A stretch of 64,000 nt of DNA from an uncultured Oscillospiraceae bacterium (GCA_910579175.1 CAJTTB010000002.1:62001-126000); one strand, 5' to 3'; positions 42,829 through 52,835 are shown, counted from the first letter of the stretch. Notes: generated from the sequence alone by a model not told the origin. Numbers and translations are program-made.

Positions 42829-44364
42829 TTACATCAACGGTGCAAAAACCCTTAAAATAGAGCCTATCATTCTGCGATAAAAAGGTGTTTTTCGACATGT
42901 TTCTAACGTAATTTGCTCACATACTTCCAATGTTTTCTCATAGTCGTGTTTCATATCTTGTAAACAGCTTGTTTGATACATCCAAACACCACATTCAAAA
43001 TGCAGATATAAGCTGCGATAGTCTAAATTGATGCTTCCAACCACACCATAAATATCATCTACCAAAAAGGTCTTTGCATGGATAAATCCAGGTGTGTATT
43101 CATAAATTTTTACGCCACATTCAATCAAATTATCATAGTAAGCGCGCGTTACTGCATGAACAAACCATTTATCTGCCACATGAGGTGTTACAATTCTAAC
43201 ATCGATTCCCGCCTTTGCTGCAATACACAATGCGGTTACCATTTCATTGTCAATGATCAAATAAGGTGTATTGATATAAATATATTTTTTTGCTTTGTTG
43301 ATCAAATTCAAATATACTGTTTCACCTACTGGCTCATGATCAAGTGGGCTATCTGTAAAGGGCTGAATATAACCATCATATGTCGTTGACTGAGAGGGTA
43401 AATCTTTGGAATAAAATTTATCAACATCTTCGTCGATATTGCGAAGATAGTCCCACATGGACAAAAACATAACAGTAAAACTGCAAACCGCTTCTCCCTT
43501 TATCATAATCGCAGTGTCCTTCCAATGCCCGTGTTTTGGATACGCATTGATATACTCATCTGCCAGATTAATACCACCAGTAAAGGCAGTATGACCATCA
43601 ATTACCACAATCTTTCTATGATCGCGGTTGTTAAGCCTAGAAGAAGCAATTGGGATAAATGGATTAAATATCTCACATTGAATTCCCATTTGTTCCAATT
43701 TGCGATTATATTGATAAGGAAGGGTCATAATACATCCAAAGTCATCATAAATAATGCGGACATCTACCCCCTCCGCCGCTTTTTGACAGAGAATATCCAA
43801 AATGGTATTCCACATAATACCCTCTTCTAATATAAAATACTCCATAAAAATAAAGCGTTCTGCTTTTTTTAATTCTTCTTTTAAATGTTCAAATTTAATT
43901 TCACCCAATGGAAAATAAGTCGCAGAGTCATTGCGATAAGGGGGATAAAAGGCATAATTTTGAATGTAGCGGGACTGATTGGTTGCATTGATATCCTTTT
44001 GCGCAAGTTCCTCTAAAACAGTATTGTGTTGATTCCACTGTTGTTGAATCTTTTGGGTGATTTGATCCATCTTTTTTTGGGTGTGTTCGCTCAGTTTGTT
44101 GGAGCCAAATAACAAATAAAAAAGCCCTCCAAAAATAGGAACCAATAAAATTGGAACAATCCAAGCGATTTTATAGGCTGGATTGCTTCTACTATTGATA
44201 ATATTCAGTACTACTACAACGCTCAAGATAAAACAAAAAACATAAAAATACACAAAATACTCTTGAAACTTTAAGATGACAACCATCAAAGCCGCAAGTT
44301 GAATGACAATCACGAGTCCCAATAAAACAACTCGATGAAAGATGAATTTCAATAATTTTTTCAT
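42829..44364 (-). CDS. cls: cardiolipin synthase
   Basis: A 511-residue membrane phospholipase-D-family enzyme condensing phosphatidylglycerol to cardiolipin. Two N-terminal helices (about 10-60) with W-I-V-P-I-L-L-V-P-I-F-G-G-L-F-Y are followed by two HKD motifs: D-H-R-K-I-V-V-I-D-G (about 250) and I-H-A-K-T-F-L-V-D-D (about 430). ATG 44364 follows GGAG; a much longer reading to 44535 runs through promoter-like DNA and is rejected. The lipid precursor enzyme PgsA is also in this window. Confidence 0.95.
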   Translation of the reverse strand: MKKLLKFIFHRVVLLGLVIVIQLAALMVVILKFQEYFVYFYVFCFILSVVVVLNIINSRSNPAYKIAWIVPILLVPIFGGLFYLLFGSNKLSEHTQKKMDQITQKIQQQWNQHNTVLEELAQKDINATNQSRYIQNYAFYPPYRNDSATYFPLGEIKFEHLKEELKKAERFIFMEYFILEEGIMWNTILDILCQKAAEGVDVRIIYDDFGCIMTLPYQYNRKLEQMGIQCEIFNPFIPIASSRLNNRDHRKIVVIDGHTAFTGGINLADEYINAYPKHGHWKDTAIMIKGEAVCSFTVMFLSMWDYLRNIDEDVDKFYSKDLPSQSTTYDGYIQPFTDSPLDHEPVGETVYLNLINKAKKYIYINTPYLIIDNEMVTALCIAAKAGIDVRIVTPHVADKWFVHAVTRAYYDNLIECGVKIYEYTPGFIHAKTFLVDDIYGVVGSINLDYRSLYLHFECGVWMYQTSCLQDMKHDYEKTLEVCEQITLETCRKTPFYRRMIGSILRVFAPLM

Positions 44365-44783
44365 AAAAAAAGTTCTCCTCTGATTTCTATCCCGGATGGT
44401 TAGAGAGTGAAAAAAATCAAATGCACATATCCTTTTATCATTGTGTAATAACTCTTTATCGCAAGTGGGCATACTTTTGCATATTGGATATTCAAACCGT
44501 CTATTCCGTTTCCAATCAGATAAATAAAATATCAATTTTTAGAGCTGATACTTCTATATTGAAAGGTGATGAAAATTAGAAAAAATAACCATTGTCAAAA
44601 GGCATTCGACTATTTTTGCGAATATCTGATATGATTATACTATTTCTGTCACCTTTTTTCAACCAACCAACCTCTTATTTTGCTGTTTTTTGCATCAATT
44701 ACACCAAGCAATTTGATTGAGAATTTTTTTAAATCCAAATTTTACGATAGGGTCTCTTATCAAATTATAAACAATAAAATCAT
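44365..44783. other. divergent gap between cls and the rRNA methyltransferase gene
   Basis: About 420 AT-rich bases upstream of both genes. Apart from promoters I see no RNA gene, repeat or supported frame. Confidence 0.5.
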
Positions 44784-44812
44784 TTGCTTTTCAATCGTTT
44801 ATTGGATATAAT
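44784..44812 (+). promoter_or_regulatory. promoter of the rRNA methyltransferase gene
   Basis: TTGCTT (44784-44789), a 17-bp spacer and TATAAT (44807-44812), 65 bases before the TTG start codon. Confidence 0.7.
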
Positions 44813-44877
44813 AAAAACGGTTTTTAACCCAATTATATCGATACTTTGATAAGAAACAATATTTGAGGTGATATCAC

Positions 44878-46254
44878 TTGAACTTACCCACTGATTTTTT
44901 AAATAAAATGCAAACTTTATTACAAGAAGAATACCCCCATTTTTTAAACAGTTATCAACAAGATCGCGTTTATGGTCTTCGGGTCAACCCAATTAAAATA
45001 GATAAGGATACTTTTGAGCAACTTTCACCATTTGAGCTACAACCTATCCCATGGGCAAAAGAGGGATTTTATTACAATAAACAACAGCGACCTGGAAAAC
45101 ACCCCTACCATGAAGCGGGCTTGTACTATATTCAAGAACCAAGTGCCATGGCTGTTGTAGAGTTGCTCAATCCACAACCAGGTGAAAACATTTTGGACTT
45201 GTGTGCCGCCCCTGGTGGAAAGAGCACCCAAATTGCTGCCAAATTAAATCAGCAAGGCTTTTTGTTAAGCAATGAAATCCACACTGGTCGAGCAAAAATT
45301 CTGTCACAAAATGTCGAACGCATGGGCATTCAAAATGCTGTAGTCAGCAATGAATCCCCTGCACATTTAGCAGAATTATTCCCCCAATACTTTGACCGCA
45401 TTTTAGTAGATGCCCCTTGTTCTGGCGAAGGAATGTTTCGCAAAGATGAACAAGCTCGTCAAGAGTGGACCCCTCAACGAGTATTGCAATGCGCACAACG
45501 CCAATTAGAAATTTTAAATCATGCAGCTCAAATGCTTCGTCCAGGTGGCTGCCTTGTATATTCTACCTGCACCTTCTCTCCAGAAGAAAATGAACATACC
45601 ATTCAACAATTTTTAACAACACACCAAGCATTTTATCTGGAAAAACCCTATTTCTTTCCCGGATTTGATACAGGCAAACCGGAATGGATTTTAGATGGTA
45701 CCGAAGATTTAAAAAACACGGTTCGCCTATTTCCCCACCACCTCCAGGGGGAAGGACATTATATCGCCGTCTTAAAAAAAGATGGAATGACCTTCCCATC
45801 TAAAGATAATCGTTCACCCTCTTCCAAACCTCCCAAAGAATTACAGGATTTTTTGACCTTTGCAAAGGATACCTTATTAGAATCCCCTCAAGGAAATTTT
45901 CAATTATTCGGGGACCAATTGTATTTGGTTCCAGAACAAATGCCATCATTCAAACAATTTCATACCATACGCCCTGGCTGGCATTTGGGAACCTTGAAAA
46001 AAAACCGCTTTGAACCCGCTCATGCACTAGCGCTTTCTCTAAAGCCAGAGCAAGTCATACATCACTGTAATCTCAATCTACAACAAGCAATCGACTACTT
46101 GTCTGGAAACACTTTGTCAATAACAGGCGAAAAGGGTTGGTATTTAGTTTGTGTAGATGGTTATTCCTTAGGCTGGGGAAAGGTATCCAATCAAACCCTA
46201 AAAAATCACTATCCAAAGGGACTGCGTTGGATGGGAGTATCACCTTCATTATAA
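44878..46254 (+). CDS. NOL1/NOP2/Sun family rRNA m5C methyltransferase (RsmF-like)
   Basis: A 458-residue SAM-dependent enzyme methylating cytosine C5 in 16S rRNA. The SAM-binding block L-D-L-C-A-A-P-G-G-K-S-T-Q (about 106-118), the motif IV D-A-P-C-S-G-E-G-M-F-R (about 178-188) and the catalytic Cys in Y-S-T-C-T-F-S-P-E-E-N-E (about 228-239) are intact. The C-terminal domain with G-W-Y-L-V-C-V-D-G-Y-S-L-G-W-G-K is typical of the RsmF/YebU branch. Start is TTG after GAGGTG. Its 3' end overlaps the convergent ZIP gene by six bases. Confidence 0.93.
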   Translation: MNLPTDFLNKMQTLLQEEYPHFLNSYQQDRVYGLRVNPIKIDKDTFEQLSPFELQPIPWAKEGFYYNKQQRPGKHPYHEAGLYYIQEPSAMAVVELLNPQPGENILDLCAAPGGKSTQIAAKLNQQGFLLSNEIHTGRAKILSQNVERMGIQNAVVSNESPAHLAELFPQYFDRILVDAPCSGEGMFRKDEQARQEWTPQRVLQCAQRQLEILNHAAQMLRPGGCLVYSTCTFSPEENEHTIQQFLTTHQAFYLEKPYFFPGFDTGKPEWILDGTEDLKNTVRLFPHHLQGEGHYIAVLKKDGMTFPSKDNRSPSSKPPKELQDFLTFAKDTLLESPQGNFQLFGDQLYLVPEQMPSFKQFHTIRPGWHLGTLKKNRFEPAHALALSLKPEQVIHHCNLNLQQAIDYLSGNTLSITGEKGWYLVCVDGYSLGWGKVSNQTLKNHYPKGLRWMGVSPSL

Positions 46255-47055
46255 GGCAACATCTAAAACCATCATTGTGATAAATCCAAAGGTCAATCCA
46301 AGCGTTGCCAAATTCTTATTTGTTTTAGAGGCTTCTGGAATCAGTTCAGAAGCACAGACAGCAATCATAGCACCCGCTGAAAAAGCCAATAAAAATGGTA
46401 AGATTCCTTCAATTGTCACAGCGGCAATCGCCCCAATCACACCTGCAATCGGTTCCACCATACCAGACAACTGTCCATAAAAAAAGCTCTTTCCCCTGCT
46501 ATAACCTTCTCGTCGCAATGGCAAAGAAACAGTTGCACCTTCTGGGAAATTTTGCAGTCCAATTCCAATTGCCAATAAAATCGCCCCAACTGACTCAGAG
46601 CCTGTCAATACTTTTGCCGCTCCTCCAAATGCCACACCAACCGCTAAACCCTCTGGAATATTGTGTAATGTAATGGCCATTACCAACAAAATACTGCGCT
46701 TTAAACTCTGTGCATTATGGTGCTCAAATCCTGCAATATCTTTAAAAGAACATCGATTTAACAATCTATCTCCCAAAATAATAAATACTCCGCCGACAAA
46801 AAATCCAACTGCAGGAATCAACCACGCATGATTGCTCCTCTGTTCGCATAAAGTAATAGCAGGAGCCAATAAAGACCAAAACGACGCTGCAATCATGACC
46901 CCTGCACCAAAACCCAACATACTATCTAATATTTTTCGATTCACCTGTTTAAAACAGAATACCAATGCCGCCCCCAAAGCAGTCACCCCATATGTAAACG
47001 TGGTTGCAAGCAACGCTTGTAACACTGGATTGAGATGATTTATCCAATTTATCAT
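46249..47055 (-). CDS. ZIP family metal transporter
   Basis: A 268-residue membrane protein with about eight helices, of the ZupT/GufA branch that imports zinc or other divalent metals. The metal-binding helix H-N-I-P-E-G-L-A-V-G (about 130-139) and its partner L-Q-N-F-P-E-G-A-T-V-S-L-P (about 165-177) are both present. A variable loop between helices 3 and 4 contains few histidines (E-H-H-N). GGAGG precedes the ATG. Converges on the methyltransferase gene. Confidence 0.92.
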   Translation of the reverse strand: MINWINHLNPVLQALLATTFTYGVTALGAALVFCFKQVNRKILDSMLGFGAGVMIAASFWSLLAPAITLCEQRSNHAWLIPAVGFFVGGVFIILGDRLLNRCSFKDIAGFEHHNAQSLKRSILLVMAITLHNIPEGLAVGVAFGGAAKVLTGSESVGAILLAIGIGLQNFPEGATVSLPLRREGYSRGKSFFYGQLSGMVEPIAGVIGAIAAVTIEGILPFLLAFSAGAMIAVCASELIPEASKTNKNLATLGLTFGFITMMVLDVAL

Positions 47056-47278
47056 CAGAAGTTACCTCCAATTTTTTCCTAAATCATTTGTAATTTCAGT
47101 TTATGTCAGATTCCAAAAATCCGTGCATAAAACATGTTTATCGCAACGAATAAACAACTGCAAAATACCTCTATCAATGTCGAAAATACTTGAAAAAAAC
47201 AAATATTAATGGTACAATATAAAAAATCAGTCATAAAAAATAGATGAATTTTAATTTATTTTGATTGGAGTTTTTGTT

Positions 47279-47716
47279 ATGATGTCTATGATTATTTGGG
47301 GCATTTTATTTTTTGCATTAATTATCATTGAATCCGCCACTGCTCAATTGGTTTCTATCTGGTTTGCATTGGGTAGTTTAGCGGCATTTATCACTACACT
47401 GTGTGTCGACTCATTTTTGATAGAATTTGCAGTATTTGTTTTTGTATCTTTATTATTTTTAATTGTCACAAGACCACTGCTAAAAAAATTTATTAAGAAA
47501 AAACCAGAACCTACCAATCTAGATGGTATCATAGGACAAGAGGCAATTGTAATTGAAGAAATCGATAATTTGCACAACCAAGGAAGAATTATGCACAACG
47601 GTTTATCTTGGAATGCTCGTACACAAACAGATGAAACTGCAATCATTGCCAAAAACAGCAAAGTGTTGATCACAAAAATTCAAGGATGTACCGCTTTTGT
47701 AAAACAAACTTATTAA
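47279..47716 (+). CDS. NfeD family membrane protein
   Basis: A 145-residue protein with three hydrophobic N-terminal segments (about 3-75) and a C-terminal OB-fold domain (about 85-140: G-I-I-G-Q-E-A-I-V-I-E-E-I, G-R-I-M-H-N-G-L-S-W-N-A-R). NfeD proteins partner with SPFH/stomatin proteins in membrane microdomains, and such a gene follows after 360 bases. TGGAG lies 8 bases before ATG 47279. Confidence 0.88.
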   Translation: MMSMIIWGILFFALIIIESATAQLVSIWFALGSLAAFITTLCVDSFLIEFAVFVFVSLLFLIVTRPLLKKFIKKKPEPTNLDGIIGQEAIVIEEIDNLHNQGRIMHNGLSWNARTQTDETAIIAKNSKVLITKIQGCTAFVKQTY

Positions 47717-48076
47717 TTTTGTTTTGCAATCAATCTTTTGAGGAAATCATAAACATTCGTATAGATTTTTGTTAAAGCAATTTTTCGATTAGGTTTGATA
47801 TCTTAAAAAAACAGGATATCCCATCCATTAAAATCTTCCCCTTTCTAAACTACAAACTATAACCTCTAAAAAGGTTTATCAACTTATCAAGTCAAAGAAC
47901 TTAAAAAAATAACATAAAAACAAAGGTATTCATTCTGCAAATAAAAAAAGAAAGGAGTGTCCACCCAAAAACTTATCATGGAATCAATTGTATTTTTATC
48001 AATGACATGGATAAAATCATCATTCTAATCATAAAAGATAGAATACACAAAACCATATTTTGAGTGGCAAACTTTT
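47717..48076. other. gap between the NfeD and SPFH genes
   Basis: About 360 AT-rich bases. An AGAAAGGAG sequence near 47950 resembles a ribosome site but is not followed by a usable start. A 16-codon frame at about 47979 is spaced too far from it. No terminator or RNA structure is convincing, so co-transcription of the two genes is possible. Confidence 0.4.
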
Positions 48077-49042
48077 ATGTTCATCATTATTTTATCTTTA
48101 TTGTTAATCATCCTCATCTTTATCATCACGCATATTAAAATCGTTCCTCAAGCACAAGTTTATGTCATAGAACGCTTGGGCTCTTATTTCGCTACCTGGA
48201 CAACTGGTGTTCACATTCTCATTCCATTCTTAGATAGAATCGCTAAAAAAGTGTCTTTAAAGGAAATTGTTGTGGATTTTAAACCCCAACCAGTTATTAC
48301 AAAAGACAATGTTACGATGCAGATTGACACCGTTGTATTTTATCAAGTCACTGATGCCAAACTCTATACATATGGTGTGGAAAATCCACTCTCTGCAATC
48401 GAAAACTTAACTGCAACAACACTTAGAAATATTATCGGTGATTTAGAATTGGACCATACGCTTACTTCTCGCGACTTTATCAACAATAAAATTACTGCGA
48501 TATTAGACGAATCAACTGACCGTTGGGGCATTAAAGTCAATCGCGTAGAGCTTAAAAACATCATTCCTCCTGCTGAAATTCAAGATGCAATGGAAAAACA
48601 AATGAAAGCTGAACGCGAACGACGGGAAACAATGCTGCGAGCAGAAGGAGAAAAGAAATCTTCTATCTTAGTTGCAGAAGGTAAAAAACAATCTAAAATT
48701 TTAGAAGCCGAAGCGCAAAAAGAAAGCCAAATCTTACAGGCAGAAGCAGAAAAACAAGCAACCATTCTTCATGCAGAAGCGGTAAAAGAACAAAAAATTC
48801 GAGAGGCACAAGGTGAGGCACAAGCCATCGAAATGGTACAAAAGGCACTTGCAGATAGTATTATTATGCTTAATTCAGCAAATCCAAATGATAAGGTATT
48901 GGCACTCAAAAGTTTAGAAGCCTTTGCAAAAGCAGCAGACGGAAGGGCAACCAAACTGATCATTCCAAGCGAAATCCAAGGATTTGCAGGGCTTGCAGCT
49001 TCTGCAAAAGAATTATTTCAAACCGATTCCAAATCATCCTAA
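48077..49042 (+). CDS. SPFH/Band 7 domain protein (stomatin/QmcA-like)
   Basis: A 321-residue membrane protein. It has one N-terminal hydrophobic helix (1-20), the SPFH domain (I-V-P-Q-A-Q-V-Y-V-I-E-R-L-G-S-Y, about 24-39) and a long Ala/Glu/Lys coiled coil with K-I-L-E-A-E-A-Q-K-E-S-Q-I-L-Q-A-E-A repeats (about 185-260). It forms membrane-associated oligomers that scaffold proteases or lipid domains. NfeD upstream is its usual partner. Confidence 0.92.
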   Translation: MFIIILSLLLIILIFIITHIKIVPQAQVYVIERLGSYFATWTTGVHILIPFLDRIAKKVSLKEIVVDFKPQPVITKDNVTMQIDTVVFYQVTDAKLYTYGVENPLSAIENLTATTLRNIIGDLELDHTLTSRDFINNKITAILDESTDRWGIKVNRVELKNIIPPAEIQDAMEKQMKAERERRETMLRAEGEKKSSILVAEGKKQSKILEAEAQKESQILQAEAEKQATILHAEAVKEQKIREAQGEAQAIEMVQKALADSIIMLNSANPNDKVLALKSLEAFAKAADGRATKLIIPSEIQGFAGLAASAKELFQTDSKSS

Positions 49043-49044
49043 AT

Positions 49045-49076
49045 AAAAAAAGAGCAGTCATAGGCTGCTCTTTTTT
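49045..49076. terminator. bidirectional terminator between SPFH and dpaB genes
   Basis: AAAAAAAGAGCAG pairs with CTGCTCTTTTTT around a 7-base loop. Confidence 0.85.
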
Positions 49077-49079
49077 CGC

Positions 49080-49652
49080 TTATCGTAATAACATGGGTTG
49101 TATCTGTTTCCCTTCTAATGCCAATTGCAAAGTTTGCTCTATCTTTGTAAAATCGGCAACCAATGAAGAAGGTTTACCTTGATAGTTATCCTGACCATAT
49201 GGCACAAAATAATAGTTTCTCAAATTTTGCAACAAACCGATATTTTTACCGCTGCCACTGAGTCCATCATTGGTAGATACGGCAATCACAACTGGTCTTA
49301 AATTTCTCAAATGACTTTTTACCGCCATAACTGCTGGAGTATCAATAATAGAATTTGCCAATTTTGCCAATGTATTTCCTGTACAGGGAGCTACCAACAT
49401 AATATCAGTATATCCTTTTGGTCCAATTGGTTCTGCTTCTGGCAAGGTTGTAATGACACTTTTTCCACAAATATCCTCAATGCGCCTAATATGCTCTTGT
49501 GCTTTTCCAAATCTAGTATCCAGTTGTGCCGCATGATAAGACATAATTGGCAAAATATCATAGCTTTGTGACAATGCTTCCATTTGCTCAATCACAGGTT
49601 TAAATGTGCAAAACGAACCCGTTAAACAAAATCCCAACTTTATTTTATTCAT
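49080..49652 (-). CDS. dpaB: dipicolinate synthase subunit B
   Basis: A 190-residue flavoprotein-like protein (SpoVFB). With DpaA it forms dipicolinic acid, stored with calcium in the spore core and made in the mother cell. It begins L-G-F-C-L-T-G-S-F-C-T-F, has the conserved I-M-L-V-A-P-C-T-G-N-T-L-A-K-L-A (about 84-99) and S-T-N-D-G-L-S (about 128-134). GGAGGGAG precedes the ATG. It starts one base after the dpaA stop, the usual coupled order. Strong evidence for sporulation ability. Confidence 0.95.
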   Translation of the reverse strand: MNKIKLGFCLTGSFCTFKPVIEQMEALSQSYDILPIMSYHAAQLDTRFGKAQEHIRRIEDICGKSVITTLPEAEPIGPKGYTDIMLVAPCTGNTLAKLANSIIDTPAVMAVKSHLRNLRPVVIAVSTNDGLSGSGKNIGLLQNLRNYYFVPYGQDNYQGKPSSLVADFTKIEQTLQLALEGKQIQPMLLR

Positions 49653-49653
49653 C

Positions 49654-50544
49654 TTACTCCCTCCATTCTTCTATCATATTGGAAATCGTATTATAAATAA
49701 TCTCTCCTGCACTCAATGGCGCTACTTTTCCCGGGAGAGATAATGCCCAAATCGTCTTTAGCCCCAATTGTTTTGCAACCTCAAAGTCAACGCCTCCCGG
49801 TTTAGAAGCTAAATCAATCAATAATGCATTTGGCTTTACCTGCTCCAATATTGTCTTATCCAATATCTTTGCAGGTACTGTATTGATAATCAAATCATAA
49901 TTGTGAATCTGCGTTTTTAATTCTTTTGTATGTATTGCATGGCACCCATCAAGTTGAATCCAACTTAAATCTTTATGCTTTCGAGCACTTACACTGACAT
50001 CTGCTCCCAATGTTTTTAAGTATTTCCATAACACTCTAGAAATTCTTCCACTTCCTACCAAAAGTACCGAAAGCCCATAAATGGTAACGGGCAATTCTTC
50101 CAATACAATTTGCAATGTTCCTTCTGCTGTTGGAACTGCATTCCAAATAGCCAGCTCTTCGCGTTCTAAATAATCATAAAAACGCAGTTTAAATGACTCT
50201 AATCGCTTTTGTAAATCCGATGTAATTTTTCCTGCATAGACAATACAATTTGTACCAACTTCTTTTAAAATTACATCAATTTCTAATTTTTGATCGGAAA
50301 ACGGCGCATTGATATAAGTATCATTCTCCATAACAGGCATAGGCAGTATCAAAAAATCTGCATCGCTTAAAACTGTTTTTCTTTCTTCTATACCAGATAT
50401 CAGTTGTACAGTATTTTCAAATTCTTGCGAATTTTTTTCAAACCCATATACCCACACTTGTGCTGTTTTGGAATATAAATTTGCCAAATGAATCTGCCGT
50501 AAATCTCCTCCAACAATTACAATCTTATCCTTTTTATCTTTCAT
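49654..50544 (-). CDS. dpaA: dipicolinate synthase subunit A
   Basis: A 296-residue Rossmann-fold oxidoreductase (SpoVFA). It reads V-I-V-G-G-D-L-R-Q-I-H-L-A near the start, P-T-A-E-G-T-L-Q-I (about 138-146), then the nucleotide-binding L-L-V-G-S-G-R-I-S-R-V-L (about 162-173) and K-P-G-G-V-D (about 250). ATG 50544 follows GCGAGGG. Paired with dpaB. A sporulation (sigma-K type) promoter is expected but was not identified with confidence. Confidence 0.94.
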   Translation of the reverse strand: MKDKKDKIVIVGGDLRQIHLANLYSKTAQVWVYGFEKNSQEFENTVQLISGIEERKTVLSDADFLILPMPVMENDTYINAPFSDQKLEIDVILKEVGTNCIVYAGKITSDLQKRLESFKLRFYDYLEREELAIWNAVPTAEGTLQIVLEELPVTIYGLSVLLVGSGRISRVLWKYLKTLGADVSVSARKHKDLSWIQLDGCHAIHTKELKTQIHNYDLIINTVPAKILDKTILEQVKPNALLIDLASKPGGVDFEVAKQLGLKTIWALSLPGKVAPLSAGEIIYNTISNMIEEWRE

Positions 50545-50654
50545 AGAAAACCCTCGCAATCTATTTCACAATTCTATTCATTTATCATTTTCATATCAAA
50601 AAAACATCTATGAAATAATCTATCTTATTCCAAAAAGGATATTTTTGTGCAAGA

Positions 50655-50687
50655 AAAAAGACCAATCAGTAAATTACTGATTGGTCT
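50655..50687 (-). terminator. terminator of spoVG
   Basis: A stem GACCAATCAGTAA-type inverted repeat, followed on the minus strand by TTTTTTC. It lies about 120 bases past the spoVG stop codon. Confidence 0.75.
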
Positions 50688-50805
50688 TAATTTGTCGATA
50701 AAGTCGACCACGATTAGAAAAATGACGTTCTTTTCTAATATCGCTTTTCAAACCCAACTTGCATCTGAACTTTCAAATTGGATTCCATTAAAAGTTTTCA
50801 CACCG

Positions 50806-51123
50806 CTAGACAGTTTCTTCTTCAAAAGAAGTTTCTTCTGGCTCATTTGCCAATAATTCCTTTTGCAATTCTACCTCTTTATGATAAGCCTCTAATACAG
50901 TAGATTCCAAATAATCTCTTGCTTCAGAAGAAATTGGATGTACTACATCACGAAATGTGCCATTTTCTTCTCTACGACTAGGCATAGCCACAAACAGGCG
51001 ATTTGGACCTTCAATGACTTTAATGTCATGAATCGCAATAGTATCATCAATTGTAATAGAAATTACGGCTCTCAGTCTGCCTTCATTCATTAATTTGCGA
51101 ATACGAATGTCTGTAATATTCAT
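50806..51123 (-). CDS. spoVG: septation/sporulation regulator SpoVG
   Basis: A 105-residue protein starting M-N-I-T-D-I-R-I-R, with the hallmark A-V-I-S-I-T-I-D-D (about 19-27), I-H-D-I-K-V-I-E-G (about 31-39) and F-V-A-M-P-S-R (about 45-51) blocks and an acidic tail. SpoVG binds nucleic acid and influences septation and sporulation in Bacillus. ATG 51123 follows GGAGG; upstream ATGs lack sites. Its promoter here looks vegetative. Confidence 0.97.
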   Translation of the reverse strand: MNITDIRIRKLMNEGRLRAVISITIDDTIAIHDIKVIEGPNRLFVAMPSRREENGTFRDVVHPISSEARDYLESTVLEAYHKEVELQKELLANEPEETSFEEETV

Positions 51124-51192
51124 TTGTCTGTCCTCCATTTTTGAATTTCTAACCATAATCATAGACTATAAAAATTAAATTTATAAAGAGGA

Positions 51193-51221
51193 ATTATATC
51201 TATTTTTTAAATTTTATGCAA
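51193..51221 (-). promoter_or_regulatory. sigma-A promoter of spoVG
   Basis: On the minus strand, TTGCAT (51216-51221), a 17-bp spacer and TATAAT (51193-51198). In Bacillus subtilis spoVG is sigma-H dependent; this sequence has a sigma-A look. Confidence 0.65.
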
Positions 51222-51395
51222 ACAAAAAGACTAAAAACTTGAAAAAAAGCTCATATTTGCTCAAAAAACGGGAAAAAGGGTCAATAATATAAACTTTAAA
51301 TGGTAATTCGTAATTTTTCTTCTGATTAAAACATACTCGAAAAGTATATAATTTTACTATGAATTTCTTTTCAATTGTGTCTAATCAATTCTATT

Positions 51396-51424
51396 TTGCA
51401 ATATAATAGAATTTGGGATATAAT
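51396..51424 (+). promoter_or_regulatory. promoter of murC
   Basis: TTGCAA (51396-51401), a 17-bp spacer and TATAAT (51419-51424), 35 bases before the murC start. The 170 bases between this and the spoVG promoter are A/T-rich with nothing else seen. Confidence 0.75.
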
Positions 51425-51458
51425 AGAAATAAACAAGTTAAAAAATGGGGGAATCGAT

Positions 51459-52835
51459 ATGAATCTAAATGACAGCATCTTAAAAGATAAAAAACACATT
51501 CACTTCATTGGTATTGGCGGTTCTGGCATGTATCCTTTGGCGCAAATTCTTCATGCCCAAGGTTATTATCTCAGTGGTTCTGACAACAATCCCACCGACA
51601 CAGTGGAAAAGGTGCGCTCTTTGGGAATTCCTGTCACCATTGGACAGCGTGCGGAAAATATCAAAGGGGCAGACCTCATTGTACATACGGCTGCCATCTT
51701 GCCTGATAATGAAGAACTTGTCGCTGCAAAACAAAGTGGTGTTCCCGTCTTAGAACGCAGTGATTTATTGGGTATTTTAACAACTCATTTTCAAAATACC
51801 ATCTGTATCAGCGGAACTCATGGAAAAACAACGACTTCTGCTATGCTTACACAAATTATGTTAGAGGCAGATACAGACCCCACCGTTGTATTGGGTGGAA
51901 AATTAAAAGCCATTGATGGCTCTGGGCGCATTGGGAAAAGCGAGCATATGATCTGCGAATCCTGTGAATTTGAAGACCACTTCTTAAAACTTTCTCCTGA
52001 TATTGCTGTTATCTTAAATATTGATGAAGATCATATGGAATACTTTCACACACTGGACAATTTAATTGCATCCTTTACTAAATTTGCACAAAAAGCCACA
52101 AAAACTATTATTTATCATGGAGATGATAAAAATTCTTGTGAAGCAGTAAAAACGTTAAATCAAAAAAAAGTCACCTTTGGATTTGATTCTCATAATGACT
52201 ATTATCCCGAAAATATCACACAACAACAGGGTGTTCACATGACTTTTGACCTGATGAAGCGGAGTGAAAAACAAACAACAATTGATTTATATGTACCTGG
52301 CAAACACAACATTTTAAATGCCTGTGCCGCTTGTGCCGCCGCATTAGAATCTGGCGTTTCAACCAAGCAACTGCAAATTGGAATGGCTCATTTTAAAGGC
52401 GCTGGTCGTCGGTTTGAAGTGCTTTATCACAATCATGGAATCACTGTAGTAGATGATTATGCACATCATCCCGCTGAAATTCAAGTGACATTACAAGCCG
52501 CAAAATCTATGGATTACCAACGTGTTATCGCAATTCATCAACCCTTTACCTATTCCCGCACTGCCCGATTGTTAGATGATTTTGCAAAAGTATTACAAAT
52601 TGCCGATATGGTGGTTTTATCAGAAATTATGGGTTCTCGTGAGAAAAATACACTCCAGATTTATACCAAAGATTTAGCCAAAAAAATCCCTGATTGTATC
52701 TGGTATCCAGAATTTACAGAAATTGCCGACTATGTTGCTTCTATTGCACAAGAGGGCGATATTATCATCACCCTTGGCTGTGGAGATGTCAATAAATGTG
52801 CGCATTTGATCATAGAACGCCTTAAAAACAGATAA
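51459..52835 (+). CDS. murC: UDP-N-acetylmuramate-L-alanine ligase
   Basis: A 458-residue cytosolic ATP-dependent ligase adding the first amino acid of the peptidoglycan stem peptide. Motifs: H-F-I-G-I-G-G-S-G-M-Y (about 15-25), the P-loop S-G-T-H-G-K-T-T-T-S (about 120-129), central-domain C-E-S-C-E-F-E-D-H-F and N-I-D-E-D-H-M-E-Y, and C-terminal D-D-Y-A-H-H-P (about 338-344). ATG 51459 follows GGGGGAA. It stands alone, away from the usual dcw cluster. Confidence 0.96.
   Translation: MNLNDSILKDKKHIHFIGIGGSGMYPLAQILHAQGYYLSGSDNNPTDTVEKVRSLGIPVTIGQRAENIKGADLIVHTAAILPDNEELVAAKQSGVPVLERSDLLGILTTHFQNTICISGTHGKTTTSAMLTQIMLEADTDPTVVLGGKLKAIDGSGRIGKSEHMICESCEFEDHFLKLSPDIAVILNIDEDHMEYFHTLDNLIASFTKFAQKATKTIIYHGDDKNSCEAVKTLNQKKVTFGFDSHNDYYPENITQQQGVHMTFDLMKRSEKQTTIDLYVPGKHNILNACAACAAALESGVSTKQLQIGMAHFKGAGRRFEVLYHNHGITVVDDYAHHPAEIQVTLQAAKSMDYQRVIAIHQPFTYSRTARLLDDFAKVLQIADMVVLSEIMGSREKNTLQIYTKDLAKKIPDCIWYPEFTEIADYVASIAQEGDIIITLGCGDVNKCAHLIIERLKNR

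Noticed and set aside
42829..44535. 57-residue N-terminal extension of cardiolipin synthase
   Set aside because: The extension runs through non-coding sequence. A good ribosome site sits directly before ATG 44364, whose N-terminus fits the family.
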